From Steroidobacteraceae bacterium (lineage in GTDB: Bacteria; Pseudomonadota; Gammaproteobacteria; Steroidobacterales; Steroidobacteraceae), in contig JALORN010000008.1 of assembly GCA_025458905.1 (NCBI GenBank), positions 1-58,015 of the forward strand: a DNA stretch of 58,015 nucleotides. Reading direction: 5' to 3'. Shown piece by piece: positions 43,742 through 51,863 of this stretch. Every line of letters starts with the position of its first letter. Position 1 is the stretch's first letter. A program made the translations under genes and the position numbers. The notes under the pieces are model-generated. The model worked only from the letters and a program-made list of their open reading frames with translations, was not told the DNA's origin and ran no database searches.

Positions 43742-45201
43742 ACGCCACCAGCGACGCCCCGAAGCGCTGCGACACCCTGTTGCGCGGCATCGTCGCCACG
43801 ATGGACCCGCAGCGCCGGGTGCTGCTCGACGGCTACGTCGCCGTCGCCGGCAGCCGCATCGTCGAGGTCGGGCGCTGGCGCGACTGCGCCTGGCAGGCCG
43901 GCGAGACGCTGGGCGGGCCCGGGCACCTGGTGATGCCGGGCCTGGTCAACGTGCACGCCCACCTCGTGCAGGGCTGCATCCGCGGCATGGCCGAGGGCAC
44001 CACGTTCGAGGAACGGCTCTTCGGCTTCTATTACCCGATGACCGGGGCCTGCGACGAGCAGCGCTCCTACGACTCCGCGATGCCGCCCCTGCTCGACCTG
44101 GTGCGCAAGGGCGTGACCACGACCGCGGACGACCACTTCACGCACGTGCACAAGCGTTCGATCGACGGCGTGCTGCGCGCGGTGCGCGACACCGGCATGC
44201 GCTGCCGCATGGCCCGGCTGACGATCAACGACCCCAACGCGGTGCCAGAGCCGTTCCGCGAGGAGCTCGACCAGGGCCTGCGCGAGACCGAGCGCGTGAT
44301 GCAGGAATGGGAGGACGAGCGCATCTCGGTGACCGCGTCCACCATCGGCATCACCTACTGCGAGCCGGAGCAGCTGAAGGCGCTGTGGCAGTGGACCGTC
44401 GAGCACGATCGGCAGTTCGACATCCATGCGCCCGCGATCTTCGACCAGAAGTACCTCGCGGCGCGCCGCGGCTGGACCGGCGGCTCGTTCGAGTGGCTGG
44501 CGGAGATGGGCATCCTCTCGCCGAACGTGATCTCCGCCCACGCGCAGAACATCCGCCCCGGGGAGGCCGCGCTGATCGCGCAGGCCGGCGCGCGCATCGC
44601 GCTGGTGCCGGACATGGAGCAGGTGCTCGGTCTGGTGAACTTCGACTCGCGCCAGTATCTCGAGAACGGCGTACCCTGCGGCCTCGGGCTCGATGGTCCG
44701 GTGGTCGCCTACGGCCACGACCTGTGGGCCTCGCTGCGCAGCTTCCTGACCTCGCAGCGCCTCGGCGACCAGCACCGGCGCCTGAAGGCCGAGGCGGGTG
44801 CGAAATGGACCGGCGACGAGATGCTGTTCGGCAGCGGCGAGTACGCGCTCGAGCTGGCGACCATCGGCGGTGCGAAGGCGCTGATGATGGACGACCGGAT
44901 CGGCTCGCTCGAGGCCGGCAAGCAGGCCGACATCCTGCTGGTCGACCTGCGGGGCGAGACGCAGCTCTCGCCGCCGGCGGCGCTGTTCGCGAACCTGGTC
45001 TACGGCAACGGCCCGAGCCACGACGCCGTGCGACGCGTCCTGGTGGGTGGGCGCACCGTGGTGCGCGACGGCGAGCACGTCGCCATCGACCGCCGCGAGG
45101 CCGTGCGCCGCTCGGACGCGCTGCACGAGACGCTGCTCGACGAGGTCGACGCCCGCCGCTTCGTGCGCATGCGCAGCCGCTTCAGCTGGGTCGACGCCTG
45201 A
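43738..45201 (+). CDS. Amidohydrolase (Atz/Trz/SsnA-like)
   Basis: A 487-residue metal-dependent amidohydrolase of the cytosine deaminase-like branch. The first metal motif is NVHAHL. Further histidines lie in DIHAPA and SAHAQN, and the aspartate is in LGLDGP, followed by GHDLWASLR. Relatives remove amino or chloro groups from triazines, guanine or related rings. The ATG at 43738 overlaps the monooxygenase stop, so the two are coupled, suggesting hydrolysis of the oxygenated product. Confidence 0.88.
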   Translation: MNATSDAPKRCDTLLRGIVATMDPQRRVLLDGYVAVAGSRIVEVGRWRDCAWQAGETLGGPGHLVMPGLVNVHAHLVQGCIRGMAEGTTFEERLFGFYYPMTGACDEQRSYDSAMPPLLDLVRKGVTTTADDHFTHVHKRSIDGVLRAVRDTGMRCRMARLTINDPNAVPEPFREELDQGLRETERVMQEWEDERISVTASTIGITYCEPEQLKALWQWTVEHDRQFDIHAPAIFDQKYLAARRGWTGGSFEWLAEMGILSPNVISAHAQNIRPGEAALIAQAGARIALVPDMEQVLGLVNFDSRQYLENGVPCGLGLDGPVVAYGHDLWASLRSFLTSQRLGDQHRRLKAEAGAKWTGDEMLFGSGEYALELATIGGAKALMMDDRIGSLEAGKQADILLVDLRGETQLSPPAALFANLVYGNGPSHDAVRRVLVGGRTVVRDGEHVAIDRREAVRRSDALHETLLDEVDARRFVRMRSRFSWVDA

Positions 45202-45226
45202 GCGGCCGGCACCGCTCCGGCGGCCG

Positions 45227-45991
45227 ATGAGCTCCCCGGGACGCTTCGCCGGCAGGCTCGCCGTGGTCGTCGGCGGGGCCTCCGGCATCGGTGCCGCCGC
45301 GGCGCGTGAGCTCGTGCGCGGCGGTGCGCAGGTGGTGGTCGCGGACCTCGATGCGACTCGCGCGGCCAGCCTCGCGCAGGAACTCGCGGGGGGCACGCCG
45401 GGCGCCGCGCATGCGGTCGCGGTGGACGTGCGCGAGCGCGGCTCGGTCGAGGCGCTGTTCTGCGGCCTGCCGCGACCTGCCGACATCGTCGTCACCAGTG
45501 CCGGGGGGGCGTCGCGCAGCGCGGCGTTCGACACGGACGAGGCCACCTTCGCCGCGGCGCTGCAGCTCAACGCGGGCGGTTTCTGGCGCTGCGCGCAGGT
45601 CGCCGCGCGCGCCGCCGTCGCGGCCGCGCGGCCGCTCGCGATCGTGCACGTCGCCTCCAGCCTGCACCGCGGGCCGGCGCCCGGGCTCGCGCACTTTGCC
45701 GCGGCCAAGGCCGCGAGCGTCACGCTGGTCCGCTGCCTCGCGCAGGAATGGGCGGCGCATGCGATCCGGGTCAATGCCGTCGTGCCGGGACCGGTCGAGA
45801 CGCCGATGACGACGCCGGTCTGGGATGCCGCGCCGGGCCTGCGCGCTGCGATCCGCGCCTCGCTGCCACTCGGCCGCATCGGCGAGCCTGCGGACGTGGC
45901 GCGCGCGATCGCCTGGCTCGCCTCGGACGAGGCGGCCTGGATCACCGGCACGCTGTTGCCGGTCGATGGCGGCCTGGAGGTGGCGCGGTGA
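45227..45991 (+). CDS. SDR family protein lacking the catalytic tyrosine
   Basis: A 254-residue short-chain dehydrogenase fold. The cofactor motif GGASGIG (16-22), the serine pair at 144-145, and the C-terminal ITGTLLPVDGG are normal. The YxxxK motif reads F157-A-A-A-K161, and NNAG reads TSAGG. With the tyrosine missing, it may use another acid (His156 adjoins), or may not be a redox enzyme. The ATG at 45227 is used. Its stop overlaps the next gene (GTGA). Confidence 0.85.
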   Translation: MSSPGRFAGRLAVVVGGASGIGAAAARELVRGGAQVVVADLDATRAASLAQELAGGTPGAAHAVAVDVRERGSVEALFCGLPRPADIVVTSAGGASRSAAFDTDEATFAAALQLNAGGFWRCAQVAARAAVAAARPLAIVHVASSLHRGPAPGLAHFAAAKAASVTLVRCLAQEWAAHAIRVNAVVPGPVETPMTTPVWDAAPGLRAAIRASLPLGRIGEPADVARAIAWLASDEAAWITGTLLPVDGGLEVAR

Positions 45992-46938
45992 CGCGCTGGC
46001 TCGTGGTCGGAGCCGGCGCCGTCGGACGGGCCCATGCGGCGGCGCTGCGCCACGTCGACGGTGCCGTACTCGCCGGGTTCGTCAGCCTCGACCCGATCGT
46101 CGATCCCGGCGTGCCGGTGTTCGCCGACCTGGCGGCGGCGCTCGCGGCGCTGCGCCCCGACGCGGTGGTGATCGCGACGCCCCACGACACGCATCGCGCG
46201 CTCGGCGCGGTCGCGCTCGCGGCCGGCTGCCCGACGCTGTTCGAGAAGCCGGTGGGCCTCGGAACCGGCGAGGCGCGGGCCCTCGCCGCGATGGCGCGCG
46301 AGCGCCGCGTGGCTGCGGGTGCCGTGCTGAACCAGCGCGCCTGCCGGCATCACGCCTGGATCGCGACGCTGGTGCGGGAGGGGCGGCTGCGCGTGTCGTC
46401 GGTGTCGTTCAACGGCGCACTGGCGCGCCTCGGCGGCTGGCATGCCGACCCACGGCGCGCGGGCGGTGGCCTGCTGCGCACCATCGGCATCCACTATGTC
46501 GACCTGTTGCGGTGGTGGCTGGGCGAGCCGCTGGAGGCCTGGGCCCTGTTCGCCGGCGAGCCGGCGGAAGACCGGCTGGTGGCAGGCCTGCGCTTCCCGG
46601 GTGGCGCGATCGCGGGCCTGCAGCTCGCGGCCACGGCGCCGCGCAGCCTCGGGCCCGTGCGCGCGGTCATCGAGGCGGACGGCGCGCGTCTCGAGCTCGA
46701 CGGCCACGTGCTGGTGCGCGCCGACGGCGTGCCCGAGCCGCCCGCGCCCGAGGAGCCGCTGCCCGGCCTGACCTTCGGTCCCGGGCATCTGGCGGTGCTG
46801 CGCGAGGCGACGGCGGCGCTCGCCGCGGGGCGGCCGTTCCCGGTGACGCTCGACGACGTGCTGCCGACGCTGGCGCTGGTCGATCGGCTGTCGGCCGCCG
46901 CCGGGGCCGCGGAGCCTCCACCCGCGCCCGTCCCGTGA
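45988..46938 (+). CDS. Gfo/Idh/MocA family oxidoreductase
   Basis: A 316-residue NAD(P)-dependent enzyme. The N-terminal Rossmann motif is VGAGAVGRAH, the family motif is FEKPVGLG (EKP), and the catalytic segment is GGGLLRTIGIHYVDLLRW. Members oxidise or reduce sugars, inositols and related polyols. The GTG at 45988 overlaps the SDR stop (GTGA). It is the last gene of the plus-strand catabolic operon. Confidence 0.9.
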   Translation: MTRWLVVGAGAVGRAHAAALRHVDGAVLAGFVSLDPIVDPGVPVFADLAAALAALRPDAVVIATPHDTHRALGAVALAAGCPTLFEKPVGLGTGEARALAAMARERRVAAGAVLNQRACRHHAWIATLVREGRLRVSSVSFNGALARLGGWHADPRRAGGGLLRTIGIHYVDLLRWWLGEPLEAWALFAGEPAEDRLVAGLRFPGGAIAGLQLAATAPRSLGPVRAVIEADGARLELDGHVLVRADGVPEPPAPEEPLPGLTFGPGHLAVLREATAALAAGRPFPVTLDDVLPTLALVDRLSAAAGAAEPPPAPVP

Positions 46939-46978
46939 GCGCGCCCGGGACGGATGCGCGGGGACGCGCCCCGGGGGC

Positions 46979-47971
46979 TCAGGCCGCGTCGTGCGGCGCC
47001 AGCGGCCGGAGTTCGGCGACGGTGCCGTCGCGCAGCCCGCGCAGCGTGCCGAGCCATTCGGCGACGCCGGCGAGGTCGCCCGCGAGCGCGCGCTTCTCCG
47101 CGAGCGCCGCCGCCTGCGACAGCGCGCGGCCGCCGACGTTGGCCGCCGACGACTTCAGCGAGTGCATCGCGCGCCCGGCTGCGGCAGCGTCGCCGGCGCG
47201 CAGCCCCGCCTCGAGCAGCTCGAGCTGTCGCGTCGAGTCCTGGACGAACAGGCCCACGATTCGTGGCACCAGGCCACGCCGGCCGTCCGGGTCGAGCGCG
47301 GCGATCCCGGCCAGCGCGGACGGCTCGAACACCGGACACTCCGGGTCCGCGGTCGCGTCGCGCGTCGCGGTGCGGCGCGCGCCGGCGTCGAGCACTGGCA
47401 CAGCCTGGATCACCCGCAGCAGCGCGTCGCGCAGACCAAGGGCATCGAACGGCTTGGCGAGGTGCTCGTCCATGCCCGCCCCGAGGCAGGCCTCGCGATC
47501 GCCCGGCAACGCGCTCGCGGTCAGCGCGATGATCGGCAGGCGTGGGGCGCCGCTCTCGCGCTCGCGTGCCCGCCACGCCGCCGCCGCCGCGAGCCCGTCC
47601 ATCACGGGCATCTGGCAGTCCATCAACACTGCGTCGAAGCGCTGGCTCGACATCAGCGCGAGCGCCTCGGCGCCGTTGCCGGCCAAGGTGGCCTCGCAGC
47701 CGAGGCTCGCGAGCAGCCCGCCGGCGAGTTGCTGGTTGACCCGGTTGTCGTCGACCAGCAGCACGCGCACGCCTGCGAGCGCGTCCGCGCGCTGCATCGC
47801 GGCTGGCGCACCCTCGGATCCTGCGGTCCGCGCACGGACCTGCTCCTCGAGCGTCGCGCGCCGGCGGCGCAGATCGGCGTCGCGCGACTCGAGCCGCGCC
47901 AGCAGCGCCTCGCAGCCGTCGAGCAACGTGCCGATCTCGTCGTGGAGGCGGTCGAAGCAGTCCTTGGCCAT
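46979..47971 (-). CDS. Receiver-Hpt protein, hybrid-kinase-like
   Basis: A 330-residue signalling protein. Residues 1-50 are a coiled coil ending LEEQVRARTA, typical of the linker before a histidine-kinase core. A receiver domain follows (about 66-190, Asp118 in VLMDCQMPVMDG), then an Hpt domain with His270 in MHSLKSSAANVG. The HisKA and HATPase domains normally between linker and receiver are absent. It could be an orphan phosphorelay intermediate or a remnant of a hybrid kinase. It is convergent with the catabolic operon. Confidence 0.88.
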   Translation of the reverse strand: MAKDCFDRLHDEIGTLLDGCEALLARLESRDADLRRRRATLEEQVRARTAGSEGAPAAMQRADALAGVRVLLVDDNRVNQQLAGGLLASLGCEATLAGNGAEALALMSSQRFDAVLMDCQMPVMDGLAAAAAWRARERESGAPRLPIIALTASALPGDREACLGAGMDEHLAKPFDALGLRDALLRVIQAVPVLDAGARRTATRDATADPECPVFEPSALAGIAALDPDGRRGLVPRIVGLFVQDSTRQLELLEAGLRAGDAAAAGRAMHSLKSSAANVGGRALSQAAALAEKRALAGDLAGVAEWLGTLRGLRDGTVAELRPLAPHDAA

Positions 47972-48223
47972 TCGTCACGCGATCCGCAGCGGCCGGGGCG
48001 GGATCGTCCCGGGGCCCGTCGCTGCAGCCGCCTGCCGGTTTCCGGATGCTGCGCGGGGTCGCCGCGGATTATCACGGCGCCGCGCGCCCGGCTCGACGCG
48101 ATGCATCACCCTGCCGGGCCGCGCGGGGATGCCGGGCCGTGCGTTCGTGACGCCGGTCTCGTTTCGCACGCCGCTGCGCCGTGCGGCCACCGCGCCGCGG
48201 CCACGGGGCAGCGCTGGTGCGGC

Positions 48224-49255
48224 TCACTCCTCGATGAGTTCGATCCGCTCGCCGGCCGGGCCGATCACCGTTGCGGTGCGGCGCCCGCCGTAGGCCAGCC
48301 CCGACTGGGGGCGCGGCGGTCGCAGGTAGTCGACCCGGAGCGCGTCGAGGTCGGCAACCCCGAAGCTGGTCATCGCCACCCCGGGCGGCAGTTCACCTGC
48401 GCGTGCCGGGCGCGCCGTGGCGCGTTCCGAGTAGCCGTCGAACTCGATCAGGTTGCCGTGCTGCGCGAGCCGCGCGGTCGCGATCGGCAGCGCACGCCCG
48501 GGCTCGTAGCCTTGTGCGGCCTCGAGCAGCTGCAGCGGTCGTGCGCGCACCGGCCCGGGCGCGAGCCCGAACGACGTGGCGTAGAAGTCGAGCAGCGCAT
48601 GGATGTCGGGCCCGGCGAGCACCATGATGAACGGCCGCCCGATCTCGCCCCTCGGCGGTGGAAGGATGGAACGGCTGCGATCGCCCGTCTCGCTGGTGAG
48701 GTAGACGACCTCGCCCGCGGCGCCGCGCACCTGGAAGGCGACGATGCTGGGGTAGGCGCGCAGCGGCTCCGGCTCGCCGATCACGGTGAAGGGCGAGCGC
48801 CGCATGCGATCGCGCAGCGCCCGGGGGTCGTCCACGATCAGCTCGATCGCGTTCCAGCCGTGGGTGGCGAGCGGCCGGTAGCCGCGCACGGGGGGAGCCC
48901 GCACCGCCCGCAGGTAGACGTCCGGCCAGCCCGCGGCGCTCATCAGCACGTACGGCCGGCCGGCGGCGCGCGGCGCGCCCCAGCCGGCAGCGAGCTCGGG
49001 ATCGACCCGCCCGCGTTCGCGCACGACGTAGCCGAACCACCGCGCGTAGCGTTGCTCGAACTGCCGCAGGTCGGGCGCGGCGACGGTCGCGATGCGGATG
49101 CGCGTCAGGCGCGGCGCGGCGCGCGTCCCGCCCTCGGGCGGCATCGAAGGATCCGCGGCGGGGGCCTGCGGCAGCGCGGCCGCGCTGCCGAGCGCGAGCA
49201 CCGTGAGCAGCGCGAGCCCACGCGTCGCGCGCCGTGCGGCTGCAGGGAGGTTCAT
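48224..49255 (-). CDS. Exported VOC (glyoxalase-fold) family protein
   Basis: A 343-residue protein with a Sec signal (about 1-34). It has two vicinal-oxygen-chelate-like halves: about 50-190 and 195-343 (RPFIMVLAGPDIHALLDFY, then GVADLDAL...GRRTATVIGPAGERIELIEE). The GPxGERIELIE end is typical. Secreted VOC proteins are unusual, and the metal ligands cannot all be assigned. The start ATG at 49255 is used. It is divergent from the small-protein/SDR operon, suggesting a shared role. Confidence 0.76.
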   Translation of the reverse strand: MNLPAAARRATRGLALLTVLALGSAAALPQAPAADPSMPPEGGTRAAPRLTRIRIATVAAPDLRQFEQRYARWFGYVVRERGRVDPELAAGWGAPRAAGRPYVLMSAAGWPDVYLRAVRAPPVRGYRPLATHGWNAIELIVDDPRALRDRMRRSPFTVIGEPEPLRAYPSIVAFQVRGAAGEVVYLTSETGDRSRSILPPPRGEIGRPFIMVLAGPDIHALLDFYATSFGLAPGPVRARPLQLLEAAQGYEPGRALPIATARLAQHGNLIEFDGYSERATARPARAGELPPGVAMTSFGVADLDALRVDYLRPPRPQSGLAYGGRRTATVIGPAGERIELIEE

Positions 49256-49418
49256 CGGGCAGCTCTTCGGCTCATGCGAGGCGCGGCATGCTACGCCTGC
49301 GCCGCGAGCGCCGGCAATCTCTTCCGTAGGTGAACGCCGCAGCTTGTCGGCCACGGGGCCTGCACTGCACACTGCGCGCCACGCGGTGCCCAGCGGCGCC
49401 GGACGAGGATCCCGTTGC

Positions 49419-49718
49419 ATGACCGCAGAGACGCCCGCCGACGCCGTCAAGCTGCCGCGCCACACGCGCGGCAAGCGGCCACATTTCTTCGACGACCCGG
49501 CGATCGACCAGATGATGACCTTCCTGATCGAGCTGACGACCGAGGTGTCGGTGATGCGCGAGCGGCTCGACACGGTCGAGCGGTTGCTCGAGCGCGACGG
49601 CAAGGTCACGCGCGCGACCATCGAGTCCTACGCGCCCGACCCGGCGGTCGAGTCCGAGCGGGCGGCGTGGCGCGATGCCTACGTCAAGCGCGTGTTCCGG
49701 ATGCACGCCGCGGAGTGA
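49419..49718 (+). CDS. Small conserved-looking hypothetical protein
   Basis: A 99-residue protein that I do not recognise. A polar N-terminus (KLPRHTRGKRPHFFDDPAID) is followed by one long helix, about 30-70, with heptad hydrophobics (MMTFLIELTTEVSVMRERLD), likely a coiled coil. GAGGAT precedes the ATG at 49419. It is 106 nt ahead of an SDR gene and may be an oligomerising partner of the enzymes downstream. Confidence 0.65.
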   Translation: MTAETPADAVKLPRHTRGKRPHFFDDPAIDQMMTFLIELTTEVSVMRERLDTVERLLERDGKVTRATIESYAPDPAVESERAAWRDAYVKRVFRMHAAE

Positions 49719-49824
49719 GCGGCGCGCTGCGCGGCGGCCTCGTCGCCGCGTCCCCCGGTATGATCACGGCAGGGGCCCGCGCGGCGTCCGTCGGGCCCGG
49801 ACGCAAGACCAGGAGAGCTGCACG

Positions 49825-50679
49825 GTGTATGCGGATCTGAAGGGCAAGGTCGCGATCGTCACCGGCGCGGGCCGCAGGGAAGGGCTCGGCGCGGCGATCG
49901 TGCGCCGCCTGGCCGAGGAGGGCGCGCGCCTCGTCATCCACGACCTCGGGCGCACCAAGGGCGACATGGCGCCGCAGCACGGCGTCGGGCTGGTCGACGA
50001 GCTCGAGCAAGTGGCGCAAGAGGTGCGCGCGCTCGGCAGCGAGGCGACGACCTTCACCGGCGACATGCTGGTAGAGGCCGACGTCGAGGCGATGGTGGCG
50101 CACGCCGTGAAGGCGTTCGGCCGGCTCGACATCCTGGTGAACAACGCCGGCGTGGGCTACCTGTTCGGCCCGCTGCTCGAGATGACGCAGGAGCGCTGGG
50201 ACACCACGCTCGGCGTGAACCTGCGCGGCAGCTTCTTCGCGATCAAGCACGCTGCGCGCCAGATGGTGAAGCAGGGCCCGCAGGGTGACTGGGGCGCCGG
50301 CCGCATCATCTCGATCGGCAGCCGCGCCTCGAAGTCCGGCTCGGCGTTCACCTCCGCCTACGTCGCCTCCAAGCACGGCCTCGTCGGCCTCACGCGCTCG
50401 GCGGCGGTCGAGCTCGGCCCGCACCGCATCAACGTCAACGCCGTCTGCCCGAACCACGTCACGACCGGGCTCGGGGCCTGGCAGAACGAGTTCATGGCGA
50501 AGGCCCGCGGCTACGCCTCGGTCGAGGAATACCTCGCCGCGATGCGCGGCCGCATCCCGCTCGGCCGCGTCGGCCTGGTCGACGACACCGCCAAGGCGGT
50601 CGCCTTCCTGTGCTCGACCGAGGCGATCTACATCACCGGCGAGGCGATGAACGTCTCGGGCGGCGAGGAGATGCACTGA
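49825..50679 (+). CDS. SDR family oxidoreductase
   Basis: A 284-residue classical SDR with TGAGRREGLG, NNAG, a serine in GSRASKSG and YVASK (catalytic Tyr and Lys). The two-residue insertion in the glycine loop resembles the hydroxysteroid/multifunctional type. The start is the GTG at 49825, 8 nt after AGGAGAG; no in-frame ATG is better. Its stop overlaps the methyltransferase start (TGATG). Confidence 0.9.
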   Translation: MYADLKGKVAIVTGAGRREGLGAAIVRRLAEEGARLVIHDLGRTKGDMAPQHGVGLVDELEQVAQEVRALGSEATTFTGDMLVEADVEAMVAHAVKAFGRLDILVNNAGVGYLFGPLLEMTQERWDTTLGVNLRGSFFAIKHAARQMVKQGPQGDWGAGRIISIGSRASKSGSAFTSAYVASKHGLVGLTRSAAVELGPHRINVNAVCPNHVTTGLGAWQNEFMAKARGYASVEEYLAAMRGRIPLGRVGLVDDTAKAVAFLCSTEAIYITGEAMNVSGGEEMH

Positions 50680-51863
50680 TGGGCGCGCAGCCGATGACCG
50701 ACATCGAGGCCCTGTTCCGCCCGACGCACGACGAGCGGGCGCGCCAGCAGTTCGTCAGCACGCTGCGCAAGCATGCGATCGTCGACCTGCGCAACATGAT
50801 GAAGCGCGACTGGGAGGGCCGGGTGGGCCCGGCGCTCGAGGCCCGCGGCGACGCCCCGGCGGACTGGCGCGGCATCGAGCGCGCGATGGAGAAGGAGGAG
50901 TCCTTCCGCTTCTACAGCGCGGTGCGCTACAACGCCCAGGAGATGAGCTTCCTGTCGGTCCAGGACACGGTCGAGCGCGCGCTGCCGGGCATGATCGACG
51001 TCGCGCGCGACGCGGCGGTGCGCAACCCCGCAGGTGGCTCGCTGCGCGTGCCGGAGCGCTTCGAGGTGCCGCGCTACGTCTCCTCGCTCGACGTGCACCT
51101 GATCCCGGGCTCGTTCGACGCCGAGTACACCCGCGACGACGTCGCGCAGGGCGCGGTGGTCGCCTTCGGCAGCAAGGTGTTCGCCGGCCAGCATCCGTTC
51201 CGCAGGAAGCCGGGCGCGGTGGCCGAGTCGGTCGGCAACTGGCTGCGGCTGAAGCACCCGGGGTTCCGCCCACGGCGCATCCTCGACCTCGCGACCACCA
51301 GCGGCAAGAACCTGTTCCCGTATGCCGGGGTGTTCCCCGGCGCCGAGCTGCACGGCGTCGACGTCGGTGCGCCGCTGCTGCGCTTCGGCCACGCCCAGGC
51401 CGAGGCCGCCGGGCTCGCGGTGCACTTCAGCCAGCAGGACGCCGAGTCGCTCGACTACCCGGACGGCCACTTCGACCTGATCGTCTCGAGCTTCTTCTTC
51501 CACGAGATCCCGCTGAAGTCGACCCGCAAGGTGCTGCGCGAGTGCTTCCGGCTGCTCGCGCCGGGCGGCATGATGGTGCACATGGAGCTGCCGAACGAGT
51601 CGGCCGTCAGCGCCTACGAGAACTTCTTCTGGAACTGGGACACGGCCTACAACGCCGAGCCCTTCTACTCGACCTACCGCGCGCAGGACCCGGTGGCACT
51701 GAGCGTCGAGGCGGGCTTCGACGCCGCGCAGGCCTTCGCGCATTTGATCCCCGACTGGCTCACCTTCGGCGAGGAGCGCTTCGCGCGCTTCGTCCGCGGC
51801 GAGCTGCCGGCGCCGGCACACGGCAGCGGCGGCTGGTTCGTGTTCGGCGCCGGCAAGGCGTGA
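50679..51863 (+). CDS. SAM-dependent methyltransferase
   Basis: A 394-residue protein. The C-terminal two thirds is a class-I methyltransferase with motif I DLATTSGKN (in place of the common DxGxGxG), acidic Asp in HGVDVG, and the post-motif segment LLAPGGMMVHMELPN. The first 170 residues are helical and unassigned, perhaps for substrate choice. It is coupled to the SDR upstream (TGATG) and to the hydrolase downstream (GTGA). An ATG at 50694 is an alternative start. Confidence 0.84.
   Translation: MGAQPMTDIEALFRPTHDERARQQFVSTLRKHAIVDLRNMMKRDWEGRVGPALEARGDAPADWRGIERAMEKEESFRFYSAVRYNAQEMSFLSVQDTVERALPGMIDVARDAAVRNPAGGSLRVPERFEVPRYVSSLDVHLIPGSFDAEYTRDDVAQGAVVAFGSKVFAGQHPFRRKPGAVAESVGNWLRLKHPGFRPRRILDLATTSGKNLFPYAGVFPGAELHGVDVGAPLLRFGHAQAEAAGLAVHFSQQDAESLDYPDGHFDLIVSSFFFHEIPLKSTRKVLRECFRLLAPGGMMVHMELPNESAVSAYENFFWNWDTAYNAEPFYSTYRAQDPVALSVEAGFDAAQAFAHLIPDWLTFGEERFARFVRGELPAPAHGSGGWFVFGAGKA

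Noticed and set aside
43636..46788. A 1050-codon open frame on the minus strand opposite the amidohydrolase, SDR and Gfo/Idh/MocA genes.
   Set aside because: The translation is low-complexity (Arg, Ala, His, Gln) with no domain. The plus strand has three recognisable coupled enzymes. Long antisense frames are expected at this GC content.
33086..46938. Assignment of the catabolic island as a Rut pyrimidine-degradation operon.
   Set aside because: Only the LLM monooxygenase and a RidA-type protein correspond. RutB-type isochorismatase, RutF-type flavin reductase and a pyrimidine permease are absent.
47972..48223. The 252-base gap between the receiver-Hpt and VOC genes was searched for a small gene or RNA.
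   Set aside because: I see only short GC-rich frames without ribosome binding sites and no convincing promoter or structured RNA.
45825..48293. An 822-codon plus-strand frame running from the SDR through the receiver-Hpt gene.
   Set aside because: It is Ser/Arg/Ala-rich and crosses gene boundaries on both strands; the real genes there have clear domains.
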